This document shows, piece by piece, positions 23,463-29,164 of a DNA stretch of 29,164 bases. How positions within the stretch are numbered: the first letter of the stretch is position 1; every line of letters begins with the position of its first letter. The stretch comes from an uncultured Candidatus Saccharibacteria bacterium. Lineage in GTDB: Bacteria; Patescibacteriota; Saccharimonadia; Saccharimonadales; Saccharimonadaceae. A model generated the notes under the pieces. That model worked only from the letters and a program-made list of their open reading frames with translations. It was not told the origin of the DNA and did no database searches. Position numbers and translations under genes: made by a program. The stretch spans positions 1-29,164 of the forward strand of contig CAPFSK010000010.1 in the NCBI GenBank assembly GCA_948614045.1. The letters are read 5' to 3'.

Positions 23463-24470
23463 ATGATTCGATTTTCTGGCAGCCGCAAAGAATTCGGCGA
23501 ATATTATGGCGCTCGTCTCAAGGCTTATCATCATGATTTTTATAGCCATACTAATACCAAAACCCTACGCAAACAACTTAGTATTTATCAAAAATACTAT
23601 CCCGAACTCGTCGCTGAAAAAATCGCCGCCGCTGAATCATTACATCAGAATCCTGACTTCTTACTCTATGAAGATCTCGCTAGCTTCGTTGACGCCCAAC
23701 GTCGACGCGTCAATCCTCATCAACATGGCTGCACGATTTTCGCCATTCGCGAAAACGGCAAAGTCTTTGTTGGACGCAACTATGATTGGCTACCCGAAGC
23801 GCGCGAATTCTTTGAGCGCTACGATCTAAATATTACCGGCGCAAATCGATATTTCGCTTTCTCCGACGAATCTGTTTGGGGCCGCCATACCGGCAAACGC
23901 AGCCGCAAAATCTATTCCGAAGACACGATTAATGAATATGGCTTGTATATTGGCCTGACTTATTCTCATATTGATAAATGGAATTACGGTCTCGCGCCCG
24001 CCCACTTTCTGCGCTACATTGCCGAGCATTGTTCGACTACGCGCCAAGCCTTAGGCGTCTTCTCGCGTGTCCCTTGTGCCATACCGAAAAATTTCCTCAT
24101 TGCCGATGCGAAAGGCGACCTCGCTATAGTCGAGCATACCTCGCGCGATTATGCTGTCGTCCGCCCGGGGAACGACGGCGTCCTCATCCAGACTAATCAC
24201 TGTCTCGCGCCCAAATTGCAGCCATTTGACCGTGTCTTGCAACATTCTCCCGCTACTACCAGTTTTGTCCGTGCCGCCGAGGCTAAACTTCTGATTGCCC
24301 GGCAACTACCTGGCTTCCAATTTACCGACTTGTGGCGCATTTTACGTGAATCGCACTATATTTATAACGACGATACGATCTGGTCACTCGCCCTCGAACT
24401 CACCGAGCAGAGGTTCAATCTATATTATGACACTGCCATGGGTCAGAAACATACAAAGTTCGGTTTTTAA
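23463..24470 (+). CDS. C45 family Ntn hydrolase (acyl-CoA:6-APA acyltransferase-like)
   Basis: An N-terminal nucleophile hydrolase acting on linear amide bonds. The proposed nucleophile is Cys90 in HQHGCTIFAI, followed by GKVFVGRNYDW (the substrate-pocket RNYDW motif). NEYGLYIGLTYSH and an ADAKGDLAIVEHT segment correspond to later strands of the alpha-beta-beta-alpha fold, and IQTNHCL near 240 carries the conserved Asn. In this family the chain cuts itself before the Cys to expose it, so 1-89 would be a pro-piece. There is no signal peptide, so it is cytoplasmic. The natural substrate is unknown; an N-acyl amino acid or peptide is plausible. Length 335. Confidence 0.85.
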   Translation: MIRFSGSRKEFGEYYGARLKAYHHDFYSHTNTKTLRKQLSIYQKYYPELVAEKIAAAESLHQNPDFLLYEDLASFVDAQRRRVNPHQHGCTIFAIRENGKVFVGRNYDWLPEAREFFERYDLNITGANRYFAFSDESVWGRHTGKRSRKIYSEDTINEYGLYIGLTYSHIDKWNYGLAPAHFLRYIAEHCSTTRQALGVFSRVPCAIPKNFLIADAKGDLAIVEHTSRDYAVVRPGNDGVLIQTNHCLAPKLQPFDRVLQHSPATTSFVRAAEAKLLIARQLPGFQFTDLWRILRESHYIYNDDTIWSLALELTEQRFNLYYDTAMGQKHTKFGF

Positions 24471-24487
24471 CCCTCCAAAACCTTTTT

Positions 24488-24526
24488 GTAAGACGTTATA
24501 CATACATTGTACATACAATGTCTTAC
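24488..24526. terminator. Bidirectional hairpin between converging genes
   Basis: Outer GTAAGAC/GTCTTAC (24488-24494 with 24520-24526) and inner ACATTGT/ACAATGT (24504-24510 with 24515-24521) compete for two shared bases. It lies exactly between the convergent C45 and DUF2130 genes and has T-rich sequence on the left side for the minus strand. Confidence 0.55.
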
Positions 24527-24528
24527 AT

Positions 24529-25800
24529 CTACTCCTTACTACCTTCTTTCAACTCCGCAAACTTCTCCCGCATTGTCGGATTTCCACGCGTCAGCCGTTT
24601 AATCGTCAAATCCTCCGCTTTATTATTTGCGAGCCGCAGGTTATTTTCCGATGACAACAAATTCTCCTTCGTCTTCTGCAAATGGTCAATCGTCTTATCA
24701 ATTTCTTCAATCGCCGTCTTAAACTTTTTACTCGCAAGATTATAATTTCGCGCAAAGCCTTCTTTAAACTCTTCAATTCGCTCCTCAAACCCCGCCACAT
24801 CGATATTCTGCGCTCGCACCAATGCTAACTCCGACTTATATTCCATCGCATTTTGCGCCGCATTCCGGAGAATCGTAATCATTGGGATAAAAAACTGCGG
24901 CCGTATAACATACATTTTCGGAAAACGATGCGATTTATCGACAATCCCCGAGTTGTATAGCTCGCTCTCCGCCTCCAACATCGAAACCAGAACCGCATAC
25001 TCACACTTTTTCTCATTCCGGTCTTTATCCAGTTCTTTCAAGAAGTCCTCATTCTTGTGTTTTGTCGCCGTTTCATCATTTTCATTTTTCATCTCAAACA
25101 TAATCGAGATCAGCTCATTACCATTTTCGTCACACTCACGATAAATATAATCCCCCTTGCTCCCAGTTCGCGCATCATTATCCTTACCAAACTCCGCCCG
25201 CTGAAATCCCGTCGCGCGCAACCGCTCAAACTCAATCTCACAATGCTGCTCCAAAGTCTCACCCACCATCTTCGTCGACATCTTCGCTTTCATGTCTTTA
25301 TAGTAAGCAATCATCTCGTCCTTACTTTTTAGCTCCGCCGCAAACTTTTCTTTCAATGAAGTTTCGAGCAATTTCGTCTCCGCATCTTTCGCTTTTAAGT
25401 CACTCGCAAGTTGATCACGCTCTTTTTCAACTTTTGCCACCGCCTCGCTCACGGCTAATTTCTTTTCCGTTTCCGTCATCTTCGTCGCAGTCTCAATTTT
25501 CGCCTTCAGTTCCGCAATCTCCGAATCCTTTTTGCTCACTGTCGCCATCGCCCGCGTTTTCAAATCAGCAATTTCACTCTGACTTTGCGTTTTTAGCTTC
25601 GCAATCTCTGCCTCCTTTTTCGCCAAATCATCTTTCAAATTACTTTCCGCCTTCGCTGTCGCCAGCTCCGTTACATTTTTTAAACGTTCATTAAGTTCTC
25701 GTTCAAATTCATGGTCATACACCTGCTTTACGATATCCGCAAACCCCGACTCATCCACCTTAAACACCTGACCACACTTCGGGCACTTGATTTCGTTCAT
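24529..25800 (-). CDS. DUF2130 coiled-coil protein with nuclease-like domain
   Basis: Function unknown. The N-terminus has one CPKCG knuckle (Cys6, Cys9). About 25-185 is a long Lys/Glu/Ala coiled coil. The conserved DUF2130 domain follows (about 185-340): EQHCEIEF, GSKGDYIYRE, then a strand with FEMKNE, LKELDKDRNEKKCEYAVLVS, and PKMYVIRPQFFIP. The D...E-x-K pattern (GDY, FEMK) resembles a PD-(D/E)xK nuclease core. The C-terminus is helical. Full length at 423 residues. The proposed minus-strand promoter lies at 25872-25880, giving a leader of about 65 bases. Confidence 0.85.
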   Translation of the reverse strand: MNEIKCPKCGQVFKVDESGFADIVKQVYDHEFERELNERLKNVTELATAKAESNLKDDLAKKEAEIAKLKTQSQSEIADLKTRAMATVSKKDSEIAELKAKIETATKMTETEKKLAVSEAVAKVEKERDQLASDLKAKDAETKLLETSLKEKFAAELKSKDEMIAYYKDMKAKMSTKMVGETLEQHCEIEFERLRATGFQRAEFGKDNDARTGSKGDYIYRECDENGNELISIMFEMKNENDETATKHKNEDFLKELDKDRNEKKCEYAVLVSMLEAESELYNSGIVDKSHRFPKMYVIRPQFFIPMITILRNAAQNAMEYKSELALVRAQNIDVAGFEERIEEFKEGFARNYNLASKKFKTAIEEIDKTIDHLQKTKENLLSSENNLRLANNKAEDLTIKRLTRGNPTMREKFAELKEGSKE

Positions 25801-25861
25801 CTTACCTCACTTTCTTAGCTAAAACTCGGCGCCTACGAACCCTCCTAGTCGCGCCGTCATA

Positions 25862-25870
25862 TGCTATAAT
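25862..25870 (+). promoter_or_regulatory. Extended -10 promoter of the fabG-like gene
   Basis: TGC plus TATAAT (25865-25870). A leader of about 17 bases has AAGGAGG (25884-25890), four bases before the GTG start. The minus-strand -10 box begins two bases away. Confidence 0.72.
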
Positions 25871-25871
25871 A

Positions 25872-25880
25872 ATTATATCA
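25872..25880 (-). promoter_or_regulatory. Minus-strand extended -10, candidate promoter of the DUF2130 gene
   Basis: Minus strand TGA plus TATAAT. It faces the plus-strand -10 with one base between the boxes. The leader toward 25800 contains GGCGC/GCGCC able to pair, and GTGAGG before the start. Confidence 0.55.
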
Positions 25881-25894
25881 GAAAAGGAGGACAA

Positions 25895-26632
25895 GTGTTA
25901 GAAGGGAAAATTGCAATCATCACTGGCGGGACGCGCGGTATCGGTTTTGAAACAGCTCGCACTTTCGCCAAAAACGGCGCTAAAGTTATTATTTTCGGCT
26001 CGCGCGAAGCGACCGTTAACAAGGCTATCGACGAGTTAAAGTCTGATGGGCTGGAAATTGCTGGATATTGGCCAAACTTAAACGACTATGACGATATCCA
26101 AAAAACCATCAACCAAATCGTCACCGACTACGGACGCATCGATATCCTTGTTAATAATGCCGGCATCTCCGCCAACCAGCCGATCGAAAACACTACTCCC
26201 GAAGATTTTAACAAAATCATCGATCTTAATATCCGTGCGATGTTTTACGTCACCAAAGCCGTCGTACCAACTATGAAACAGCAAGGAAACGGTGTTATCC
26301 TCAATACGTCGTCTATGGTCAGCATTTACGGGCAACCGTCTGGCGTCGGCTATCCGACCAGCAAATTCGCCGTCAACGGCATGACGAAGTCTCTTGCCCG
26401 CGAGCTTGCTCCAAGTGGCATCCGCGTCAATGCTGTCGCGCCTGGCGTCACTAATACCGACATGATCGCCAGCTTACCCGAAGCCCAGCTCGCACCGATC
26501 GTTAAAACAATTCCACTCGGTCGCATCGGCGAACCTAGCGACATCGCGAACGCCTTTCTCTTCCTCGCTAGCGACCTCGCAAGTTACGTGACCGGCGAAA
26601 TTTTGCAGGTCGACGGCGGTGCCCGCAGTTAA
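25895..26632 (+). CDS. Short-chain dehydrogenase/reductase, FabG-like
   Basis: NAD(P)H-dependent reductase of the 3-oxoacyl-ACP reductase type. Cofactor motif TGGTRGIG (10-17), NNAG at about 85-88, catalytic Ser140, Tyr153 and Lys157 (YPTSK), and PGVTNTDM plus the C-terminal YVTGEILQVDGG. At 245 residues it is typical. The start is GTG 25895, fixed by AAGGAGG. No other fatty-acid synthesis gene is in the window and Saccharibacteria generally lack the full pathway (known), so the substrate may be something else. Calling it fabG would be by resemblance only. Confidence 0.88.
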   Translation: MLEGKIAIITGGTRGIGFETARTFAKNGAKVIIFGSREATVNKAIDELKSDGLEIAGYWPNLNDYDDIQKTINQIVTDYGRIDILVNNAGISANQPIENTTPEDFNKIIDLNIRAMFYVTKAVVPTMKQQGNGVILNTSSMVSIYGQPSGVGYPTSKFAVNGMTKSLARELAPSGIRVNAVAPGVTNTDMIASLPEAQLAPIVKTIPLGRIGEPSDIANAFLFLASDLASYVTGEILQVDGGARS

Positions 26633-26649
26633 AGAACTTAACCAACGAC

Positions 26650-26686
26650 ATTACGAGACCTAATCTGCATCAGGTCTCGTAATTTT
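26650..26686. terminator. Strong terminator between fabG-like gene and the minus-strand pair
   Basis: A 12-bp stem ATTACGAGACCT/AGGTCTCGTAAT (26650-26661 with 26672-26683), ten-base loop and a TTTT tail. Symmetrical enough to serve both converging genes. Confidence 0.85.
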
Positions 26687-26694
26687 CAGGTAAA

Positions 26695-27036
26695 CTACAA
26701 CTTCTTCTTTCGTGATATCAATATCGTAATTATTTGACTAATACAAGCCATCCAGAGTAGACCCAAAACAACATAAGCACCAAACAGTAATATCGCCTCC
26801 GAAGCATGGTAACCAATCAAATCTTGAATGATTTTCCAATCACCATCATACATAGTATGCGTTCTAATCCACCAAAACCTCGCCTCAATTAAAACCGGAA
26901 TCAAGAACGAACATAGTATAGTAGCGATACCAAGCACTTCTTGCCACTGTTTCTTCGCTTTATAAACCATATACCAGCCAAGCATCATTCCGACTAACAA
27001 AACTAGCAGCCTCAGCCAATCGTTATAGCTATACAT
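26695..27036 (-). CDS. Small membrane protein of unknown function
   Basis: 113 residues with about three hydrophobic helices (7-27, 35-52 and 83-108) and a basic end (SRKKKL). Trp and Tyr are frequent in the loops (RFWWIRTHTMYDGDWK). I recognise no family. It starts 21 bases after the amidase-like gene and shares its AT-leaning codon use, so the two are probably cotranscribed and may have been acquired together. It could be a partner or immunity-like protein for the exported enzyme, but nothing in the sequence proves this. Confidence 0.68.
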   Translation of the reverse strand: MYSYNDWLRLLVLLVGMMLGWYMVYKAKKQWQEVLGIATILCSFLIPVLIEARFWWIRTHTMYDGDWKIIQDLIGYHASEAILLFGAYVVLGLLWMACISQIITILISRKKKL

Positions 27037-27057
27037 GTCATAGAACTCAACTACTAC

Positions 27058-28155
27058 CTATCTCCTGACCCTAGCATAAGTACCGCGACCGCCATAAGTA
27101 TAGTCATATTCTTCCCAATGATTGCCGCTTTCACTGACCCACATATTGTAGTTACTTGTATGCTGAGCAATTATAAAATTATAATAAGTCAAACTACCAT
27201 ACGTACCCGGAGCGGAATTCCTATATGTCACGAAACCAGTATGATCCCAATCACCATCAGATGTCTCATCTAACGCCAAGACATCTCCAACTTGGATATT
27301 CATCGACAAATCCAAAATACGATTCGTAGTATAGCCAATCCCCATGTAACGTGCAAAAGTGTCACTATTAATCCAAGAAATTGACTGCTCGTGGTTACCA
27401 CTCACTATTTTATGCCACCACCCAGAATACTTGCTAGAAGAATATGCCTGCGTAACGCCTCCTGCTTCGAGAACCTGAGAGACAAAATTTGTACAATCAG
27501 CACTAAAATATTGATATTGAGCGGTATTAGGATTCCAAGCATACTTTTCGGCATAAGATACAGCCGCACTAACATTTGGAATATTAGCGTGTGCCGAAAT
27601 TCCGCTGCCAGCATCTGTTGAAGAGTTATATTCCTCGGCAAGAGGCGAAAAATACGGCAACATAAAGCTTAGTTGTTCTAAAACATCATTTTCTAAAGCT
27701 GGATCAAACGCGTAAGCCGATGGCATGGAGTTAGCAAAATCAACCACTTCGTTATTTTTCTTAGTGTTTTCATAAATATCAAAGAAGCCAACTAAAGCCT
27801 GGCTGCCTAAGTCAAACGATGCCGCTTGATATTCTTCCCAGTTCTCAGACGATAGTTCCTCTAGATTATATTTTAAGGCAATTTCTTCCAAAGATTCACG
27901 CTCAACGTTCTTAAAATTACTTAGAGCTTGAGAGGAATCTACGAATTCACAAAAGAGCGGGTTCTCAACTCCATTTATCGTAACTGTTCGCGTTGTATTT
28001 ATATCGCCATACTGAGCAAAAAAATCGCCCTGACAGGCAACTTCTTCACCAACGGCATCATCATTTACTATTGCTAATGATGACTGCTGAAATATAGCAA
28101 TAGCTCCATATATAGTGAGCGCCACTCCAACGATTGGCACTATTTTATTTTTCAC
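27058..28155 (-). CDS. Exported amidase-like protein (PF12671, NlpC/P60-related fold)
   Basis: N-terminal signal or anchor (about 4-28), a helical Glu/Ser-rich region (30-190), then the catalytic domain: VSYAEKYAWNPNTAQYQYF leads to SADCTNFVSQ with nucleophile Cys221, SGWW, SWINSDTFARYM and DHTGFVTY with His305. The C-terminus (to 365) is Tyr/Gly rich and basic. This is the putative amidase domain family, thought to act on peptide or amide bonds of wall material. Start is GTG 28155 with GGAG about eight bases upstream. Codons are more A/T-ending than in the core genes. It might act on the cell's own wall or on that of a host or competitor. Confidence 0.83.
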   Translation of the reverse strand: MKNKIVPIVGVALTIYGAIAIFQQSSLAIVNDDAVGEEVACQGDFFAQYGDINTTRTVTINGVENPLFCEFVDSSQALSNFKNVERESLEEIALKYNLEELSSENWEEYQAASFDLGSQALVGFFDIYENTKKNNEVVDFANSMPSAYAFDPALENDVLEQLSFMLPYFSPLAEEYNSSTDAGSGISAHANIPNVSAAVSYAEKYAWNPNTAQYQYFSADCTNFVSQVLEAGGVTQAYSSSKYSGWWHKIVSGNHEQSISWINSDTFARYMGIGYTTNRILDLSMNIQVGDVLALDETSDGDWDHTGFVTYRNSAPGTYGSLTYYNFIIAQHTSNYNMWVSESGNHWEEYDYTYGGRGTYARVRR

Positions 28156-28192
28156 GGATTTTTCTCCATAGTGTTAAAGTTTATATAAAACC

Positions 28193-28201
28193 ATTATAGC
28201 A
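28193..28201 (-). promoter_or_regulatory. Extended -10 promoter of the amidase-like operon
   Basis: Minus strand TGC plus TATAAT, 37 bases before the GTG start, with a Shine-Dalgarno in the leader. A five-codon frame (ATG at 28170, ending TGA) overlaps the GTG start as GTGA. Confidence 0.7.
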
Positions 28202-28232
28202 TGCTCAAAAAAATAAATTAAAGTCAATTCAA

Positions 28233-28453
28233 GAAAGATCGGCACCGCACGGGCAACGCCTCAGCGGAGGGGGAAACCGCCATAACGGCCCCAGCTATTT
28301 GACGGATTGACGTTCGTAGGATTGAAGTTGAGGTAGCGACCATTAGTAGCCGACACAGCCGTACGCGCCCAGTAATTACCGTTGTTGCCTAGGTGTGCCT
28401 GGTAGGTAGCATACTCGGCATTAACATTAACCCACCCGCTACGGACAAAAGCC
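28233..28453 (-). repeat. DGR-like variable repeat, copy A
   Basis: On the minus strand this 221-base unit starts GGCTTTTGTCCGTAGCGGG and ends CGGTGCCGATCTTTC. Both ends occur exactly in copy B (28882-29092, plus strand). Inside, islands of identity such as CCCCCTCCGCTG and CCGTCAAATA alternate with variable codons. The translation contains NGNYWARTAVSATNGRYLNF and NVNPSNSWGRYGGFPLR, which matches the C-type-lectin-like variable region of DGR target proteins. Confidence 0.72.
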
Positions 28454-28488
28454 AAGCAAACCATTACGACAAACATAGTGGTAAGCAA
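28261..28488 (-). pseudogene. Remnant of a DGR target protein (copy A frame)
   Basis: A 75-codon frame whose body is the variable repeat: SGWVNVN, then GNNGNYWARTAV, NPTNVNPSNS and a terminal RYGGFPLR. Intact family members continue as C-V-A-R; here TGA replaces the Cys codon because AGGC stands where one T is expected. The N-terminus (MLTTMFVVMVCLA) is unrelated to the usual body of such proteins and may be fortuitous. I read it as a truncated or untranslated copy rather than a functional gene. Confidence 0.55.
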
Positions 28489-28657
28489 AGGTTATTTTTA
28501 GCATTCCGCAGCCTTAACTACACAATATCTCTCGCCTCCTATCCATCTTCCTGATTTTAGGAGCATAACCTTACGATCTTTCAAACGGAACTTCTGATAG
28601 TTGGAGCTTGACCTCAATCACTATTTCTAGTTCCCATGGACCAAAATCCACGTCTCG
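28454..28657 (-). other. Leader segment of cassette A
   Basis: Minus-strand DNA between the promoter and copy A. It carries GTGGAT, GTCCATGGG, TGAGGTCAAGCTCCAACTATC and GAAAGATCGTAAGGTTATGCTCCTA-type blocks that recur in diverged form at 28690-28795 on the plus strand. Only short frames exist (ATG-GGA to TGA of seven codons; a frame ending ERYCVVKAAEC). No gene can be supported. Confidence 0.5.
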
Positions 28658-28666
28658 ATTATATCA
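28658..28666 (-). promoter_or_regulatory. Extended -10 facing copy A
   Basis: Minus strand TGA plus TATAAT, followed by GTGGAT and GTCCATGGG. About 205 bases upstream of repeat A. Confidence 0.58.
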
Positions 28667-28676
28667 CGCTCACTTA

Positions 28677-28685
28677 TGCTAAAAT
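28677..28685 (+). promoter_or_regulatory. Extended -10 facing copy B
   Basis: TGC plus TAAAAT (28680-28685), followed by GTGGAT and GTCCATGGG as in the opposite promoter. Ten bases separate the two elements. A 7-bp hairpin ACTTTGT/ACAAAGT (28687-28693 with 28698-28704) sits at the expected 5' end. Confidence 0.55.
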
Positions 28686-28881
28686 AACTTTGTGGATACA
28701 AAGTCCATGGGGTCTACCGGTCGCCACTGAGATCATGCTCCAGCTACCGCACTACCTCAACTGAAAGATCGTGAAGTTGTCCTCCTATGTTTTGTAAGGG
28801 AATTAAGAGGTTTGTCATTTGCTTAGCCAAGGCTGAACAAACAAGAAACAACTTCTCCGTTGTATAACTCACATCATACCG
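28686..28881 (+). other. Leader segment of cassette B
   Basis: Counterpart of 28454-28657. Shared blocks include TGAGATCATGCTCCAGCTACC and GAAAGATCGTGAAGTTGTCCTCCTA, differing from the A copy at scattered bases. A frame reading LKDREVVLLCFVRELRGLSFA has no start and ends at TAG. I see no intact gene. Confidence 0.48.
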
Positions 28882-29132
28882 GGCTTTTGTCCGTAGCGGG
28901 AACGTCAACTTAGACAACGGCAACGTCAACAACGTCGGCAACGAAGCTTCACTTCGGTCGCGTACCTCTATCTCATCTACCCATGCCTATATCTTCAATT
29001 CAAATCCTACAACTGTCAACCCGTCAAATAATGCCGTTCGTTATAATGGTCGCCCCCTCCGCTGTGCTTGCCCGTTTCGGTGCCGATCTTTCAATACTCA
29101 AAAACAAAAATGTGTGTACACGTCACGAATAA
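28868..29132 (+). pseudogene. Frameshifted DGR target remnant (copy B frame)
   Basis: After a TAA at 28865 an open frame without a start codon reads AFVRSGNVNLDNGNVNNVGN, then RTSISSTHAYIFNSNPTT and VNPSNNAVRYNGRPLRC. One extra C after TGTG (about 29066) shifts the frame. If it is removed, the text continues CVARFGADLSILKNKNV to a TAA at 29130-29132, the natural end. Seven AAC codons in the first fifteen after SG give it a template-like look. Either a decayed target gene or a template RNA that does not need a reading frame. Confidence 0.58.
28882..29092 (+). repeat. DGR-like variable repeat, copy B
   Basis: The 211-base inverted partner of copy A. It shares a 19-base left end, a 15-base right end and internal blocks. 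Copies A and B differ by a three-codon gap and by many substitutions in the Asn/Tyr-type codons. No reverse transcriptase or avd-like gene is found within the window; the DNA right of 29132 is too short to judge. Confidence 0.7.
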
Positions 29133-29164
29133 TACAAATCTATAAAGGTGCACCGCAAGTTTAC

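Noticed and set aside
25895..26632. fabG-like gene as part of a fatty-acid synthesis operon
   Set aside because: No acp, fabD, fabF or other pathway gene is adjacent; it stands alone between a promoter and a strong terminator.
28744..28941. Minus-strand 65-codon frame across copy B and its leader
   Set aside because: Starts at TTG inside the repeat, opposite to the cassette's own direction, and has no counterpart in arm A; considered a shadow frame.
28233..29092. Copies A and B as an active template/variable pair
   Set aside because: Many differences lie at sites where neither copy has adenine and there is a three-codon gap, so they are diverged paralogues rather than a current pair.

Overview
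The window reads as chromosomal DNA of a Candidate Phyla Radiation bacterium, most likely Candidatus Saccharibacteria (TM7). The reasons are compact enzymes (prolyl-tRNA synthetase without an editing domain, 207-residue EF-Ts), an L-lactate dehydrogenase, a sortase, several lineage-type membrane proteins, and very regular extended -10 promoters (TGnTATAAT) that often sit only 6-11 bases before the start codon. TGA is used as an ordinary stop (greA, ldh), which argues against the UGA-recoding Gracilibacteria/Absconditabacteria. This placement is inferred from gene content, not from a search.

Layout. (1) 1-4788, information processing: rpmE2, an unknown anchored exoprotein, rpsB, tsf, a strongly structured RNA element, frr and uppS. 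(2) 4834-10121: the site-2 protease rseP, a CPBP membrane protease, proS, greA and lysS. (3) 10172-16908: ldh with a DUF2207-type membrane protein, serS with murJ, and uppP. uppS, murJ and uppP together cover synthesis, lipid II flipping and recycling of undecaprenyl carriers. (4) 16910-21485, cell surface and exoprotein block: an orphan GHKL-ATPase-like protein, a sortase, a Ca/Na exchanger, a beta-lactamase-fold protein that has lost its catalytic residues, a secreted HNH/DUF1524 nuclease, and a CYTH gene broken by an in-frame TAG. (5) 21511-26632: a PF06541-type membrane protein with a processive GT2 glycosyltransferase, a C45-type Ntn hydrolase, a DUF2130 coiled-coil protein and a FabG-like reductase. 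(6) 26695-28155: two genes of visibly different, more AT-rich codon use, including a secreted PF12671 amidase-like protein. (7) 28202-29164, no intact gene: two diverged copies, head to head, of a cassette made of promoter, about 190-base leader and a repeat resembling the variable region of diversity-generating retroelement (DGR) targets.

Regulation. Ten promoters are placed for leaderless or near-leaderless transcripts. Those with longer leaders (rpsB, tsf, frr, the fabG-like gene, the 601 gene, the exchanger and the amidase gene) have purine-rich Shine-Dalgarno sequences, so two modes of initiation seem to coexist. Four gene or cassette pairs are driven by divergent promoters whose -10 boxes lie within about 30 bases of each other.

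The most unusual items are the head-to-head DGR-like cassettes at the right edge, the roughly 110-base structured element between tsf and frr, the leaderless/leadered promoter split, and the inactivated beta-lactamase-fold protein next to a secreted nuclease.
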